Part shown: one piece after another, positions 8,938 to 17,287 of the stretch | Position numbering within the stretch: the stretch's first letter is position 1 | How the letters are laid out: each line of letters opens with the position of its first letter | DNA from: a virus | IMG/VR virus record: IMGVR_UViG_3300034066_002053 | Coordinates: 26,491-90,490 of that record | Strand: one strand, 5' to 3' | DNA: 64,000 bases | The notes under the pieces: model-generated | Told to the model about the DNA's origin: nothing | Databases searched by the model: none | Seen by the model: only the letters and a program-made list of their open reading frames with translations | Position numbers and translations under genes: made by a program

Positions 8938-9687
8938 TTACTCCTTAGCTTGTTTTAGTGTTTTTTTTATCCAATCGTGGAATAAACTTACCCTAGTATG
9001 ACAACTTTCGTCTGTATATGTTGAGTTTGGCTTCCCGTCATAGCCTATAACAGACGAGTGGATTCCGGCAAGTTTGTTGCCTATGAACAAACCCCCGCCA
9101 CTATCCCCACTACCTATAAGATATTCTAGTTCTGTCATTTTCTCGTTTCTTCTCGATGGCGAGCAGATTAAAATCTTTCTTTCTGTTCTATCTATAAAAT
9201 TAGATCCAGCTCTTTTTTTTCCATCTGCTCTTTCAATACCAGTATTAAATGTTCCAGTAAATCCCAAACCGGCCATAGAGCATACTTTACCTACCTCATC
9301 TGAATCAATATATAATTCAGGATAATGGTCTAATTTAATTTCTTTTTCTATATAACCTAAAGCAATATCATTATAACCAAATACTTCTGTTTTATAATCT
9401 TCGTGAATAATAACTTTATCAATCTTGTATTGTTCTTCACCCACTGTAACTGACCAACTATGGCAATTTTCTACCACATGAGCAGCTGTAATTATCCAAT
9501 GTGGATCTATTATAACAGCAGATCCACAAGACAGTCCTTTGCCGTCAAAACAACATAGTTTAACAACACTATGAAATTTAGACCCATATTCTACATACCT
9601 TGAGTCTGGAGTATTAGGATCTATGGTTCCAGAATAAGCTGCAGAACCTATCAAAAATACTACTAAAGCTAGTAAAAATTGACGCAT
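8938..9687 (-). CDS. Trypsin-like serine protease (S1) with signal peptide
   Basis: 249 residues. Signal peptide MRQFLLALVVFLIGSAAYSG, then catalytic H70 (ITAAHVVENC), D107 (YNDIALGYI) and S196 (GSGDSGGG). Four or more cysteines suggest disulfides and an extracytoplasmic place of action. Its start lies inside the end of the HNH gene (74-base overlap) and lacks a clear ribosome site. An exported trypsin-fold enzyme in a phage is uncommon. Confidence 0.88.
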   Translation of the reverse strand: MRQFLLALVVFLIGSAAYSGTIDPNTPDSRYVEYGSKFHSVVKLCCFDGKGLSCGSAVIIDPHWIITAAHVVENCHSWSVTVGEEQYKIDKVIIHEDYKTEVFGYNDIALGYIEKEIKLDHYPELYIDSDEVGKVCSMAGLGFTGTFNTGIERADGKKRAGSNFIDRTERKILICSPSRRNEKMTELEYLIGSGDSGGGLFIGNKLAGIHSSVIGYDGKPNSTYTDESCHTRVSLFHDWIKKTLKQAKE

Positions 9688-9994
9688 GGTTTTGCACTTT
9701 GGGAGAATAGGGACGATTCTTAACCTTATTTAAATACACCGAGCAATCATTAATCACGTCAACATTCCAACTACTATAATCCATTAAATGGCCAAAAACA
9801 AAATGACAATCAGAACACAAAGTAATAAGATTAGTTAAATCCAACTCTCTGCTTGGATTGACATGAAAAGGCTCTATATGATGTACCTGAATTTTTTTGC
9901 ATGAACCGCAAGCCATGCAGCAGGGTTGTGATAGTAGGTGTTTTTTTCTTATTAATGACCATTTAGGAGATCTGTCGGATAAAATATTCCACAT
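9614..9994 (-). CDS. HNH endonuclease
   Basis: 126 residues (GTG at 10000 is an alternative start). CCMACG and CSDCH zinc pairs flank QVHHIEPFHVNPSRELDLTN, the HNH core. The N-terminus SPKWSLIRKKHLLSQ matches small phage HNH nucleases. It could be a selfish homing enzyme between structural-type genes. The C-terminus is read through by the protease start. Confidence 0.75.
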   Translation of the reverse strand: MWNILSDRSPKWSLIRKKHLLSQPCCMACGSCKKIQVHHIEPFHVNPSRELDLTNLITLCSDCHFVFGHLMDYSSWNVDVINDCSVYLNKVKNRPYSPKVQNHASIFTSFSSIFDRFCSLFWNHRS

Positions 9995-10004
9995 TTTCAC
10001 TATA

Positions 10005-10577
10005 TTATCCGCTTATTTCCATATAAATACAGTAATTCCCAACATTATCAAACCATGTTCCACTATCCCATATTCCACAATATACATATCCAGAGGATGG
10101 GGCAACTATATTTCCTCCCAATCCTATATAAAATGATCCAGTAGTAGTAAACGGTATTGAAGAAGCATCTGTTGTTGATAAAACGCCAAATACTGCATTA
10201 TAATTGTTTATAAAAACATTAGGAGTACTATAAATGCCACGAGCATCACTAATACAAGCACCAACAGCACAAGAAACACACCCTCTAACAGAGAAACTTA
10301 TAGTCTGACCCGCTGTCACAAACTGCTGACCAATTCTTTTAAGTGTTGCTCCATCGGAATAAACTAATGATGTTTCAATGGGTAGGCACGTAATACTTTC
10401 GGCACTTATACACATTCTGGTTGGCGTGGGTGTGATTGTTGGTGTGGGTGTAGGGGTATTAGTTTTTGTTATTGTGGGTGTTAGACTTACTGTTGGAGTT
10501 ATTGTTGGTGCTGGTGTGCTGCTACTCAGGGGTTTTTGAGTAGCTACTGGACAGCAATTTATATTAATAATTGTCAT
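10005..10577 (-). CDS. Thr/Pro-repeat protein with C-terminal beta domain, paralogue 1
   Basis: 190 residues. It opens with an INCCPVATQKPLSS leader nearly identical to that of the next gene, then about 40 residues of TPTIT-type repeats, then a globular Cys-containing domain ending in GYVYCGIWDSGTWF. The leader-linker-head layout suits a virion appendage or surface-exposed fibre. Function inferred from layout only. Confidence 0.6.
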   Translation of the reverse strand: MTIININCCPVATQKPLSSSTPAPTITPTVSLTPTITKTNTPTPTPTITPTPTRMCISAESITCLPIETSLVYSDGATLKRIGQQFVTAGQTISFSVRGCVSCAVGACISDARGIYSTPNVFINNYNAVFGVLSTTDASSIPFTTTGSFYIGLGGNIVAPSSGYVYCGIWDSGTWFDNVGNYCIYMEISG

Positions 10578-11164
10578 ATTTTATAACCACTTACTCTTGA
10601 GATCATAGGTCCAAAACATCCACCCGGAGATATTGATTCAAATTTTAGTAATGTACTATTAGAATTAGCAGTAAAAGTCTCAGAAATAGTATTCCAGCCA
10701 AAAGTTTCTGCTGAAACTTGAAACCCATAACTTGGACACGTATAAGTATATGTTTTATTAAGTATTATATTAGTACCAGTTAGCGTTAATTTCATAACTT
10801 TATCAGCAACATTATTATCAAAACGCACCCCACAATTTCCGCTTAGATCAAAATAAATTACATAATTTTGTCCAGGTATTGTTGTAATAGTTTGACTGAT
10901 ATATCCAATCCCACAAGCGTTTAAGTCTACAAAATATCTATCAAAACCATAATAATTATAATCTACAGAACTAAAAGTCCAATTACTAAGGGAATTTTCT
11001 AATGATCCGTTTATCACTATGTTAACAGGTTCTGCGCTTGGCGTAGGCGTTATTGTTTGTGTAGGAGTAGGGGTATTGGTTTTTGTTATCGTGGGAGTAG
11101 GAGTAACACTACTTAATGGTTTTTGAGTAGACACTGGACAGCAATTAATACTTATGATGCTCAT
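10574..11164 (-). CDS. Thr/Pro-repeat protein with galactose-binding-like domain, paralogue 2
   Basis: 196 residues. Same [14 protein letters not shown] leader and TP linker, then a domain starting [17 protein letters not shown] with [13 protein letters not shown], the look of a DUF642 or CBM-like jelly-roll that binds carbohydrate. Overlaps its neighbours by ATGA-type junctions. Likely a surface adhesin of the virion. Confidence 0.62.
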   Translation of the reverse strand: MSIISINCCPVSTQKPLSSVTPTPTITKTNTPTPTQTITPTPSAEPVNIVINGSLENSLSNWTFSSVDYNYYGFDRYFVDLNACGIGYISQTITTIPGQNYVIYFDLSGNCGVRFDNNVADKVMKLTLTGTNIILNKTYTYTCPSYGFQVSAETFGWNTISETFTANSNSTLLKFESISPGGCFGPMISRVSGYKI

Positions 11165-13233
11165 GGGATATAGTTAATTTCTCTTTGGGCTATAAAATAG
11201 TAGGTGGGTTCTGGTGTAGGTTGAGGCGTAGAACTTGGTGGTGGTGTAGAGCTTGGGGTTGCTGCCGGTGTGCTGCTAGATGTTGGTTCTGGAGTTTGAG
11301 TCGGAGTAATACTTGGAGTTGTTGTTATTGTCGGCGTTACGGTAGCAGTTGGTGTTGGGGTTGGAGTTACGCAGCATGATTCAAAGCAATACGTTCCAGG
11401 AAATGATACCCAAGAACTTGGAATATTAGATGGCGAAACAGATGTAGAATCAAAATATGCATCTTGACAATTTGTAAAATGCATAGCCCTAATTCTAAAA
11501 GTTAGAGGCTGATCCGCACTTGTGCAAGTACCGTCTCCACTTTTATTCTCAAAACTATTTAGATAATACTGATAAGATGAAGCGTTAGGATTAAATATGC
11601 AGATATTATCTACTATATCATCAACCGATCCGCTTTGACCATTTGCGTCCAGTGCTTGTATCTGATACCCCTCTATACAGCCTTGACTACCTGGTTCAGT
11701 ATTTCTGTTCCATGTTAAATATATAATTACTTGGTTAGGGCTTTCAGTACCATCCTTTATACATGAACAGGCAGCACTTTGAATACTAGGAGTTAATAAC
11801 TGACAATTATTTGTTGGCGTTGGGGTCGGACTTTGGCTAGGCGGTGGAGTACAACAATTACAATTACTTGTATTTCCCTCAAATGCCCATACTGGAGGAA
11901 CATTACATTGACAGGCAGTAGATATTCCAGTTATATTTAATCCTCCAACACAAGAAATATTAGCACTTGCTGTCCATTTATTAGCACATGAACTAGAACC
12001 AGTATATGCTACACTAGGATCACAAGTAACTGACATAAAGTATGTATCGCCACAAGCCAATGTGCCGCTACTAGTCCAATAATTTGGCATGACTTTAGTA
12101 AATAACAAATCTAGACTTATAGTTCTGGTTATATTGTTACAATTTAATACAAATGTAGTCAAACCATTCCAGTCGCAGCAAGTAGCTCTACTTGGAGATG
12201 GCGTTAATGTCTGAGATGCTGTTAATGAAGGCGTTGGAGTTAGCGTTCTGGTGACTGTTTGGGTTGGTGTTCTTGTTGGAGTAGGAGTGCAACAACTGCA
12301 ATTATCAAAATTGCCAACAAAACTCCAAATAGGAGGAGCGTTACATTGACAGGCTTCTTTTATTCCAGTAATTATTAGACCAGTAACACAGGATATGGTT
12401 AATGAAGAAGTCCATTTATTTATACATGAACCTGATCCTGTGTATCTAGCATTTGGATCACATGTTATCGTAGAACTAAAAGTATCTCCACATGATAAAC
12501 TTCCACTAGCTTGCCATGTATTTGCTGCTGTTTTTGTATAGGCTACTGGAATGACTAAATTGCCACAAGAAGCATCAAACTGTAAGAATGTATTACCGTC
12601 CCACTCACAACATGTAACAGTAGATGGGCTTGGAGTATTTGTCGGAGTAGCAGTAATTGTGATAGAAGGAGTAATAGAGGGTGTTACTGTAGCAGTAGCA
12701 GATCTTGTGATAGTAACTGTTGGGGTTTGGCTTACTGTAATACTTGGTGTTTGCGTTGGTGTTTGCGTAGGTGTTGGTGTCTGTGTATTGGTCTGAGTAA
12801 TACTAGGAGTTAGTGTAGGGGTCGATGTAGCTGTTCGACTATTAGTGGGGGTTGCAGTTGGTGTTCTTGTATTAGTAGGGGTGTTTGTTCTAGTTGTTGT
12901 TATGCTTGGAGTTACGGTAGGGGTTACTGTTCTTGTTAGTGTTCTAGTTGGTGTTCTTGTTGGGGTAACTGTTCTAGTTACAGTAATGCTTGGAGTTATT
13001 GTAGGGGTAAGTGTTGGTGTCGGTGTTGGCGTTTTTTTAGGGGTTCTAGTTGGTGTTGGAGTTTTAGTAGGTGTCTTAGTAGGCGTTTTACTAAGGGAAT
13101 TTCTATCTATAAAAGGACACCCATCATCCGACCCTATCCTTGGAGGTTTTGGAGTTTCTGTTGGTGTTCTGGTTGGTGTTGGAGATGGCGGAAGTATTTT
13201 CCGCTCATTTTGTCCGTTCATTCTGTTTGTCAT
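11161..13233 (-). CDS. Large mucin-like Thr/Pro-repeat protein with duplicated Cys-rich domain
   Basis: 690 residues. About 150 residues of TPT/TPS repeats near the N-terminus, then a Cys-rich domain starting CCEWDG, a second copy starting CCDWNG (each about 110 residues, sharing CQCN-PP-W and NC-CCTP ends), a fibronectin-like segment ([14 protein letters not shown]) and a final TP/SS tract. No signal peptide. The repeat DNA is a likely site of slippage. Probably a virion fibre or decoration protein. Confidence 0.65.
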   Translation of the reverse strand: MTNRMNGQNERKILPPSPTPTRTPTETPKPPRIGSDDGCPFIDRNSLSKTPTKTPTKTPTPTRTPKKTPTPTPTLTPTITPSITVTRTVTPTRTPTRTLTRTVTPTVTPSITTTRTNTPTNTRTPTATPTNSRTATSTPTLTPSITQTNTQTPTPTQTPTQTPSITVSQTPTVTITRSATATVTPSITPSITITATPTNTPSPSTVTCCEWDGNTFLQFDASCGNLVIPVAYTKTAANTWQASGSLSCGDTFSSTITCDPNARYTGSGSCINKWTSSLTISCVTGLIITGIKEACQCNAPPIWSFVGNFDNCSCCTPTPTRTPTQTVTRTLTPTPSLTASQTLTPSPSRATCCDWNGLTTFVLNCNNITRTISLDLLFTKVMPNYWTSSGTLACGDTYFMSVTCDPSVAYTGSSSCANKWTASANISCVGGLNITGISTACQCNVPPVWAFEGNTSNCNCCTPPPSQSPTPTPTNNCQLLTPSIQSAACSCIKDGTESPNQVIIYLTWNRNTEPGSQGCIEGYQIQALDANGQSGSVDDIVDNICIFNPNASSYQYYLNSFENKSGDGTCTSADQPLTFRIRAMHFTNCQDAYFDSTSVSPSNIPSSWVSFPGTYCFESCCVTPTPTPTATVTPTITTTPSITPTQTPEPTSSSTPAATPSSTPPPSSTPQPTPEPTYYFIAQREINYIP

Positions 13234-13236
13234 TTA

Positions 13237-14238
13237 TTACAATACTTTCGCAGCTATTAAACATCCTTTTGACACTGAATGTAACGGATCGGCGGCATGC
13301 TTAACTTCTTTAATAGACAAAGGAAAATTATTTTCTGATAGTTTTTTCTTAAAATGTTCAATATAACCACCAGCTTGTGATGTTCCACCAGCAATGACTA
13401 TTGTTAGTGGGTCTTTAAACTTTGGTAAAGCTTTATGATCTGTTAGTGCTGCTGTTAATTGTTTAGTAGTATAATCTATTAAACGATCATAATATGACGA
13501 TACAGCTGCTAATATAGGATTATCATTATGCTGACCAACATTAAAATTTCCACCCTCTTTCTCAGCCTGTACGACACTATCCGGTTCCCCTGTGGCTACG
13601 GCGCTCATTCTATCTACCCAATCCCCAGATTTAGTTGTGGAAAATACAACAGTGGGTTCACCATTTAGCATTACACAAACATTAGTCATACCAGCACCAC
13701 AGCTAATAGCTATACCAGTATAATCATTATCCGCTAACTCAGCATAGCATAAAGCTTCAGCTTCATTAATTGATCTAGCGTTATATCCACAGCTATCTAA
13801 AATAGTTTTGACTACATCTTCATGATATCCAACATCAAAATCTTCATCTTCTTGGTCTACTGGTTGAGCAGGAACACAAAAAACGATCTTTTCAAGGGGC
13901 TCCGAAGATTGCCCGACTACTTCCTTTAATATAAAAGCTAAGACTCTTTTCGCATCTTTCTCTTTTGCAGAAACAACTCCTTTGTACATTGGTCTTTTAG
14001 CGGTGTCGTTTCTCTCAATAGCTTTTTCAATAGCATCTTGTCCGAGGATAATAAAAGAACCGTCTGTATCTTTAATAAAGACTTTTCCAGCCAATCCCTT
14101 TTCTATCATCTTTGTTGCTACTGGAGTAGATGGCTTGATGATATAAAAGGCATCTCTAAAGTCTTTGTATTGTACTTTATCTCCTTTGTCCTCAGATAAA
14201 ACAATATAGCTTGTTCCTACGTCAAGACCCCTAGCCAT
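13237..14238 (-). CDS. Actin-like ATPase (ParM/StbA type)
   Basis: 333 residues. Phosphate-1 motif LDVGTS at 5-10, phosphate-2 ISCGAGMTN at 178-186 and adenosine motif AGGTSQAGG at 283-291 define an actin/Hsp70-fold ATPase of ParM length. Ribosome site AGAGGTG. It follows a small membrane protein by 3 bases, and this pair forms its own unit after a terminator. In ParM systems the filament segregates DNA. Whether this one positions phage DNA, or serves as a filament for something else, is open. Confidence 0.8.
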   Translation of the reverse strand: MARGLDVGTSYIVLSEDKGDKVQYKDFRDAFYIIKPSTPVATKMIEKGLAGKVFIKDTDGSFIILGQDAIEKAIERNDTAKRPMYKGVVSAKEKDAKRVLAFILKEVVGQSSEPLEKIVFCVPAQPVDQEDEDFDVGYHEDVVKTILDSCGYNARSINEAEALCYAELADNDYTGIAISCGAGMTNVCVMLNGEPTVVFSTTKSGDWVDRMSAVATGEPDSVVQAEKEGGNFNVGQHNDNPILAAVSSYYDRLIDYTTKQLTAALTDHKALPKFKDPLTIVIAGGTSQAGGYIEHFKKKLSENNFPLSIKEVKHAADPLHSVSKGCLIAAKVL

Positions 14239-14241
14239 AAT

Positions 14242-14553
14242 TCACCTCTTTAAATTTTGTAGTTTATTAACAGACTCGGAAATATTCTCGTTTGACAATC
14301 TTGTATTTCCTAATTCGTTATATTTTTTCTCCATCCCATCAACACTTATATCTGTAACAAATTTTCTGTCATCTATAATAATCTTATTTTGACTTTTTTC
14401 ATTATTATTATATTGTTTGTTTCTTTTTGATATTGGTTTTTCAATCATTGTATAACTACTATTGTTTAATCTTCCTATAATATAACCAATTCCAAAAGAG
14501 ACAAAATTAAAAAGTACCAATATTATACTTAACAGAGATGCAGTATCTATCAT
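14242..14553 (-). CDS. Membrane-anchored coiled-coil protein next to actin-like gene
   Basis: 103 residues. One transmembrane helix at about 5-28 (SLLSIILVLFNFVSFGIGYI), then a basic, Asn-rich linker and a predicted helix ending in VNKLQNLKR. Strong AAGGAGG ribosome site. Its tight coupling with the actin-like gene suggests it is the filament's adaptor or anchor; no ParR-like ribbon-helix-helix is visible. Confidence 0.6.
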   Translation of the reverse strand: MIDTASLLSIILVLFNFVSFGIGYIIGRLNNSSYTMIEKPISKRNKQYNNNEKSQNKIIIDDRKFVTDISVDGMEKKYNELGNTRLSNENISESVNKLQNLKR

Positions 14554-14590
14554 GTGGATAGCCTCCTTACCAAATTTACACCATACTATA

Positions 14591-14620
14591 AAAGAAAAAA
14601 GGAGCGATTGCTCGCTCCTT
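14591..14620 (-). terminator. Rho-independent terminator after ruvB
   Basis: Perfect 9-bp stem AAGGAGCGA / TCGCTCCTT with a 4-base loop, followed on the minus strand by TTTTTTC. It separates the ruvB unit from the actin-like unit. Confidence 0.85.
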
Positions 14621-14658
14621 AATTTTAAAAATGGGGTTGTAATCGGCCCGTAGTTTTC

Positions 14659-15549
14659 CTATATCGTACCCATGACTCTGCCCTTTTGGGTACGAACAAC
14701 ATAACCCTTACGAACCAAAAACGGCTCAATACTATTCTCGATAGTATCTAAAGCTATTCCAGTCATTGCTGATATAGACTTAAGACCCAAAGGATTACCC
14801 TTGCTTCGTCTCAAAGCATCAATATAAAGCCTATCATACAGATCCAAACCCTTACTATCTATACCCTGAGTAGAAAAAATGGTATCAATTGTACATGGAT
14901 CGGTATGGCATATCTTGTAGTTTTTATACCATAATAGTCTAGCATTAAGAATTCTCGGAGTACCCTTGCTTCTTTTTGCTATCTCAACCAAATCTTCATC
15001 AGAGATTTCTAGATCTAATTTAGCAGAGTTCAATCTTGCTACTTTAGCTAGATCATCATCCGTATAGAAAGAAAGATGTTCTTTGATTGTAAACCTGTCA
15101 TAAAATGGCTGACTTAAACTTCCCCCACTAGTAGTCGCTCCGATAAGAGTAAACATTGGAAGATCAATAGTTTCTGGAGCATCTTCTGATGATATACTAA
15201 GTACAAAATCTTCCATGATAGGATACAAAAACTCCTCTACTGTTTTGGGCAACCTGTGTATTTCGTCAATAAACAACACAGACCTAGCAGAGATTCCCAT
15301 AATATATGGCAAAAGATTTTTTATGCTACGAATATTAGCAGCATTGAGAGTATAAAGACTGACCCCCATTTCGTTTGCTATAGCACTCGCTATGGTAGTC
15401 TTGCCAAGCCCAGGAGGGCCGTCTATTAAAACATGAGGCAGCACACTGCTAGACATTTTACAGCCCATAGCAGAGATGCGTAGACGCTCAATAACGTCGC
15501 CCTGACCAATGATTTCATCAAAACTCTTCGGCCTTGTAACATTTGCCAT
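14659..15549 (-). CDS. ruvB: RuvB-like Holliday junction branch-migration ATPase
   Basis: 296 residues. Walker A GPPGLGKT at 44-51, Walker B FIDEIH at 93-98, sensor GATT at 137-140, arginine finger in QPFYDRF near 147-153 and a C-terminal winged helix ending EPFLVRKGYVVRTQKGR. Slightly shorter than cellular RuvB. It starts 3 bases after a gene whose C-terminus resembles RuvA domain III, so the pair looks like a phage branch-migration motor. Ribosome site GGAGG. Confidence 0.92.
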   Translation of the reverse strand: MANVTRPKSFDEIIGQGDVIERLRISAMGCKMSSSVLPHVLIDGPPGLGKTTIASAIANEMGVSLYTLNAANIRSIKNLLPYIMGISARSVLFIDEIHRLPKTVEEFLYPIMEDFVLSISSEDAPETIDLPMFTLIGATTSGGSLSQPFYDRFTIKEHLSFYTDDDLAKVARLNSAKLDLEISDEDLVEIAKRSKGTPRILNARLLWYKNYKICHTDPCTIDTIFSTQGIDSKGLDLYDRLYIDALRRSKGNPLGLKSISAMTGIALDTIENSIEPFLVRKGYVVRTQKGRVMGTI

Positions 15550-15552
15550 AAT

Positions 15553-15969
15553 TCACATTCCTCCAAAAATTTTCAGAGCATCCTTCACTAACAATAAAGG
15601 ATTATTCTGATTAGTAAGATCGTATACTTTATTTACCAAATCTACAGCTTCTTTGTTAGAAAAACCATAGTTTTCCAAAATTTTATATGCTTTTTTAAGA
15701 TACTCAGGCTCCTCTTTCGTAACTATTTCAGATGACTTATTAGATTCTGTTCTAGGTTTTGTGGTCTTTTTTGAGAATTGTGTTTTTATATTTGCTATCT
15801 GGCGTATCTTATAAACATTCCCGCAATCACATACAAGTTTAAAACCCTTCACTTGAACTTGATTCAAAAATAGCCAATGTTCTGATTCGCACTCTGTATT
15901 TGTGCATTTATATTTAAACTGAGCATCTAGACTAATCGGTTTCAGGCTTTTGGTTTGATTTTGTATCAT
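15553..15969 (-). CDS. Zinc-ribbon protein with RuvA domain III-like C-terminus
   Basis: 138 residues. N-terminal zinc site from C22, C27, C47 and C49, a basic linker (about 65-85), and a C-terminal three-helix segment at about 90-138 with ILENYGFSNKEAVDLVNKV and LVKDALKIFGG. This matches the look of RuvA domain III (LGY-x-x-x-EA...V...LIREAL), the part that docks on RuvB. The RuvA junction-binding OB and HhH domains are absent. Directly upstream of ruvB. Proposed role: recruiter or loader of RuvB that replaces RuvA; this is inference. Confidence 0.6.
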   Translation of the reverse strand: MIQNQTKSLKPISLDAQFKYKCTNTECESEHWLFLNQVQVKGFKLVCDCGNVYKIRQIANIKTQFSKKTTKPRTESNKSSEIVTKEEPEYLKKAYKILENYGFSNKEAVDLVNKVYDLTNQNNPLLLVKDALKIFGGM

Positions 15970-16369
15970 CTTCTTCTTTCACCCAAAAAATAAAATCGTT
16001 TTGATCACTATCGTACGCACTATCAAGAATTCCTTTATTAACCAAGGAATTTAATATATTACTAATCATTCTATTATTCAGATCTTCTATAATAGTTTGA
16101 AGAAGTTTATCAGTTAAACAATATCTTACTTCTTTTGTTTTTTTATTTATCTGTTTCTTTGCGTGGTTTTTAATTATAATAGCAGATTCATCATGGGTTA
16201 GTGTCTCATTCATCTCCTCTATTTCTTGTTTGCTCATTTCAGATATGGATGCCACCATAGAATCGTGTTCTACTTCTTTTATAGCTCCAAAAAATTTAAA
16301 AACTAATGATCTTGAATGGTCAACAAAGTCATCAAAATCATTTATAAAAAACCATTGTTCATTTTTCAT
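15932..16369 (-). CDS. Hypothetical protein, 145 aa, related to 34121 and 34464 genes
   Basis: ATG at 16369 (MKNEQWFF) preferred over an upstream non-ATG start. The C-terminus SLVNKGILDSAYDSDQNDFIFWV aligns with KLASKGFVECAWDNESNDMVFWL and QVASSGKIECAWDDDSNEMIFWH of two genes near 34.1-34.8 kb. A shared small domain with unknown job. Overlaps its downstream neighbour by 38 bases. Confidence 0.6.
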   Translation of the reverse strand: MKNEQWFFINDFDDFVDHSRSLVFKFFGAIKEVEHDSMVASISEMSKQEIEEMNETLTHDESAIIIKNHAKKQINKKTKEVRYCLTDKLLQTIIEDLNNRMISNILNSLVNKGILDSAYDSDQNDFIFWVKEEDDTKSNQKPETD

Positions 16370-16605
16370 TGAACTAGGGTTACTCCTTCGTACTTTGGAA
16401 TCTCTGTCCACATCAGTTTAGCAGAGAACTCTGGTTTGTACACTGTGACCACCCTATCTGTTTTTTTATCTTTTTCCACAATTGCTTCTACTATTACTCT
16501 ATCTTCATTAAGTCTTTTTTCTATCTCTCTAATAGAGTCAGACATACTATCGAATGTTTTATTGTATTCTGGTCTATTAAATAGTGTTTTAAAATATGTG
16601 GTCAT
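16366..16605 (-). CDS. Hypothetical protein, 79 aa
   Basis: Helical N-terminus with EIEKRLNEDRVIVEAIVEKD followed by beta strands and KLMWTEIPKYEGV. ATGA-type overlap with the next gene. Not recognised. Confidence 0.5.
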   Translation of the reverse strand: MTTYFKTLFNRPEYNKTFDSMSDSIREIEKRLNEDRVIVEAIVEKDKKTDRVVTVYKPEFSAKLMWTEIPKYEGVTLVQ

Positions 16606-16607
16606 AA

Positions 16608-16859
16608 TTATTTATCTTTGAGTTCTGTTTGACAGTTATTGTGTTTGTCTACAAATGTTCTTTCAAATCCCAATTCTGCTAGTATGGGCATTTCGTAAAA
16701 GGTAATAGTAAATCTTACATTACCGGCATCATCTGTCATTTTTGTCCACTCAATTCTTTTTGCTTGGCTCATGTTGGTTGCAAGATCGTATGCTATTAAC
16801 GGAGTTTCTGTCAAAGAACCAAAAGCCATCGCTAAATATAAAAATAATGCTGGTAACAT
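16608..16859 (-). CDS. Hypothetical protein with N-terminal hydrophobic segment, 83 aa
   Basis: MLPALFLYLAMAFGSLTETP looks like a signal peptide or membrane anchor; the remainder is mixed charge. Not recognised. Position inside the ruvB-primase run is the only context. Confidence 0.5.
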   Translation of the reverse strand: MLPALFLYLAMAFGSLTETPLIAYDLATNMSQAKRIEWTKMTDDAGNVRFTITFYEMPILAELGFERTFVDKHNNCQTELKDK

Positions 16860-16873
16860 AACATCCGTGTCTT

Positions 16874-17284
16874 TCAGTTTAAAATATCAAACATACCATC
16901 ATAATAATTCGGCTGTTGTAAAAAGTGAACAGCGTTTGCTATTAAATGATTTCTATACTCAGTATCTAATTTGTTGTGAATAAAATATTTTGTTTTGTAA
17001 ATTGGTTCTTTGTAATGATTGTTCCCCAAATACAGGGAGTTTTTGAAGTTCCCTGATTTGGAGAAGTAATCATTCACAGGTAACGAACCTTTAGGAAAGC
17101 TCGGGCCAATATACCATACGTTTGAAGGATGTTCAACTATTTCATTTAGAGTATCATATAACATTTTTCCCCAAGCATCCCAAGCGTCGGGGTCAAACTT
17201 GAAATACTTTTTATAATGACTCTCTAAATTGTCCTGACTATCACCATAGTCATCGTAGTCATCATCTTCATAATCTTCGTGCAT
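16874..17284 (-). CDS. Hypothetical acidic-start protein, 136 aa
   Basis: The first 16 residues are almost all Asp, Glu and Tyr, then SHYKKYFKFDPDAWDAWGKM and a WYIGPSFPKGSLPVNDYF segment. Ribosome site GGGTG. It follows the primase gene by 3 bases. Function unknown; the acidic head could be a partner-binding tail. Confidence 0.55.
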   Translation of the reverse strand: MHEDYEDDDYDDYGDSQDNLESHYKKYFKFDPDAWDAWGKMLYDTLNEIVEHPSNVWYIGPSFPKGSLPVNDYFSKSGNFKNSLYLGNNHYKEPIYKTKYFIHNKLDTEYRNHLIANAVHFLQQPNYYDGMFDILN

Positions 17285-17287
17285 ATT

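Noticed and set aside
10005-13233. Diversity-generating retroelement target in the fibre-like genes
   Set aside because: No reverse transcriptase, template repeat or accessory gene in the window.
12551-13366. Plus-strand open frames rich in Val-Gly repeats opposite 11161-13233
   Set aside because: They are the antisense reading of the Thr/Pro codon repeats; no ribosome site or non-repeat domain.
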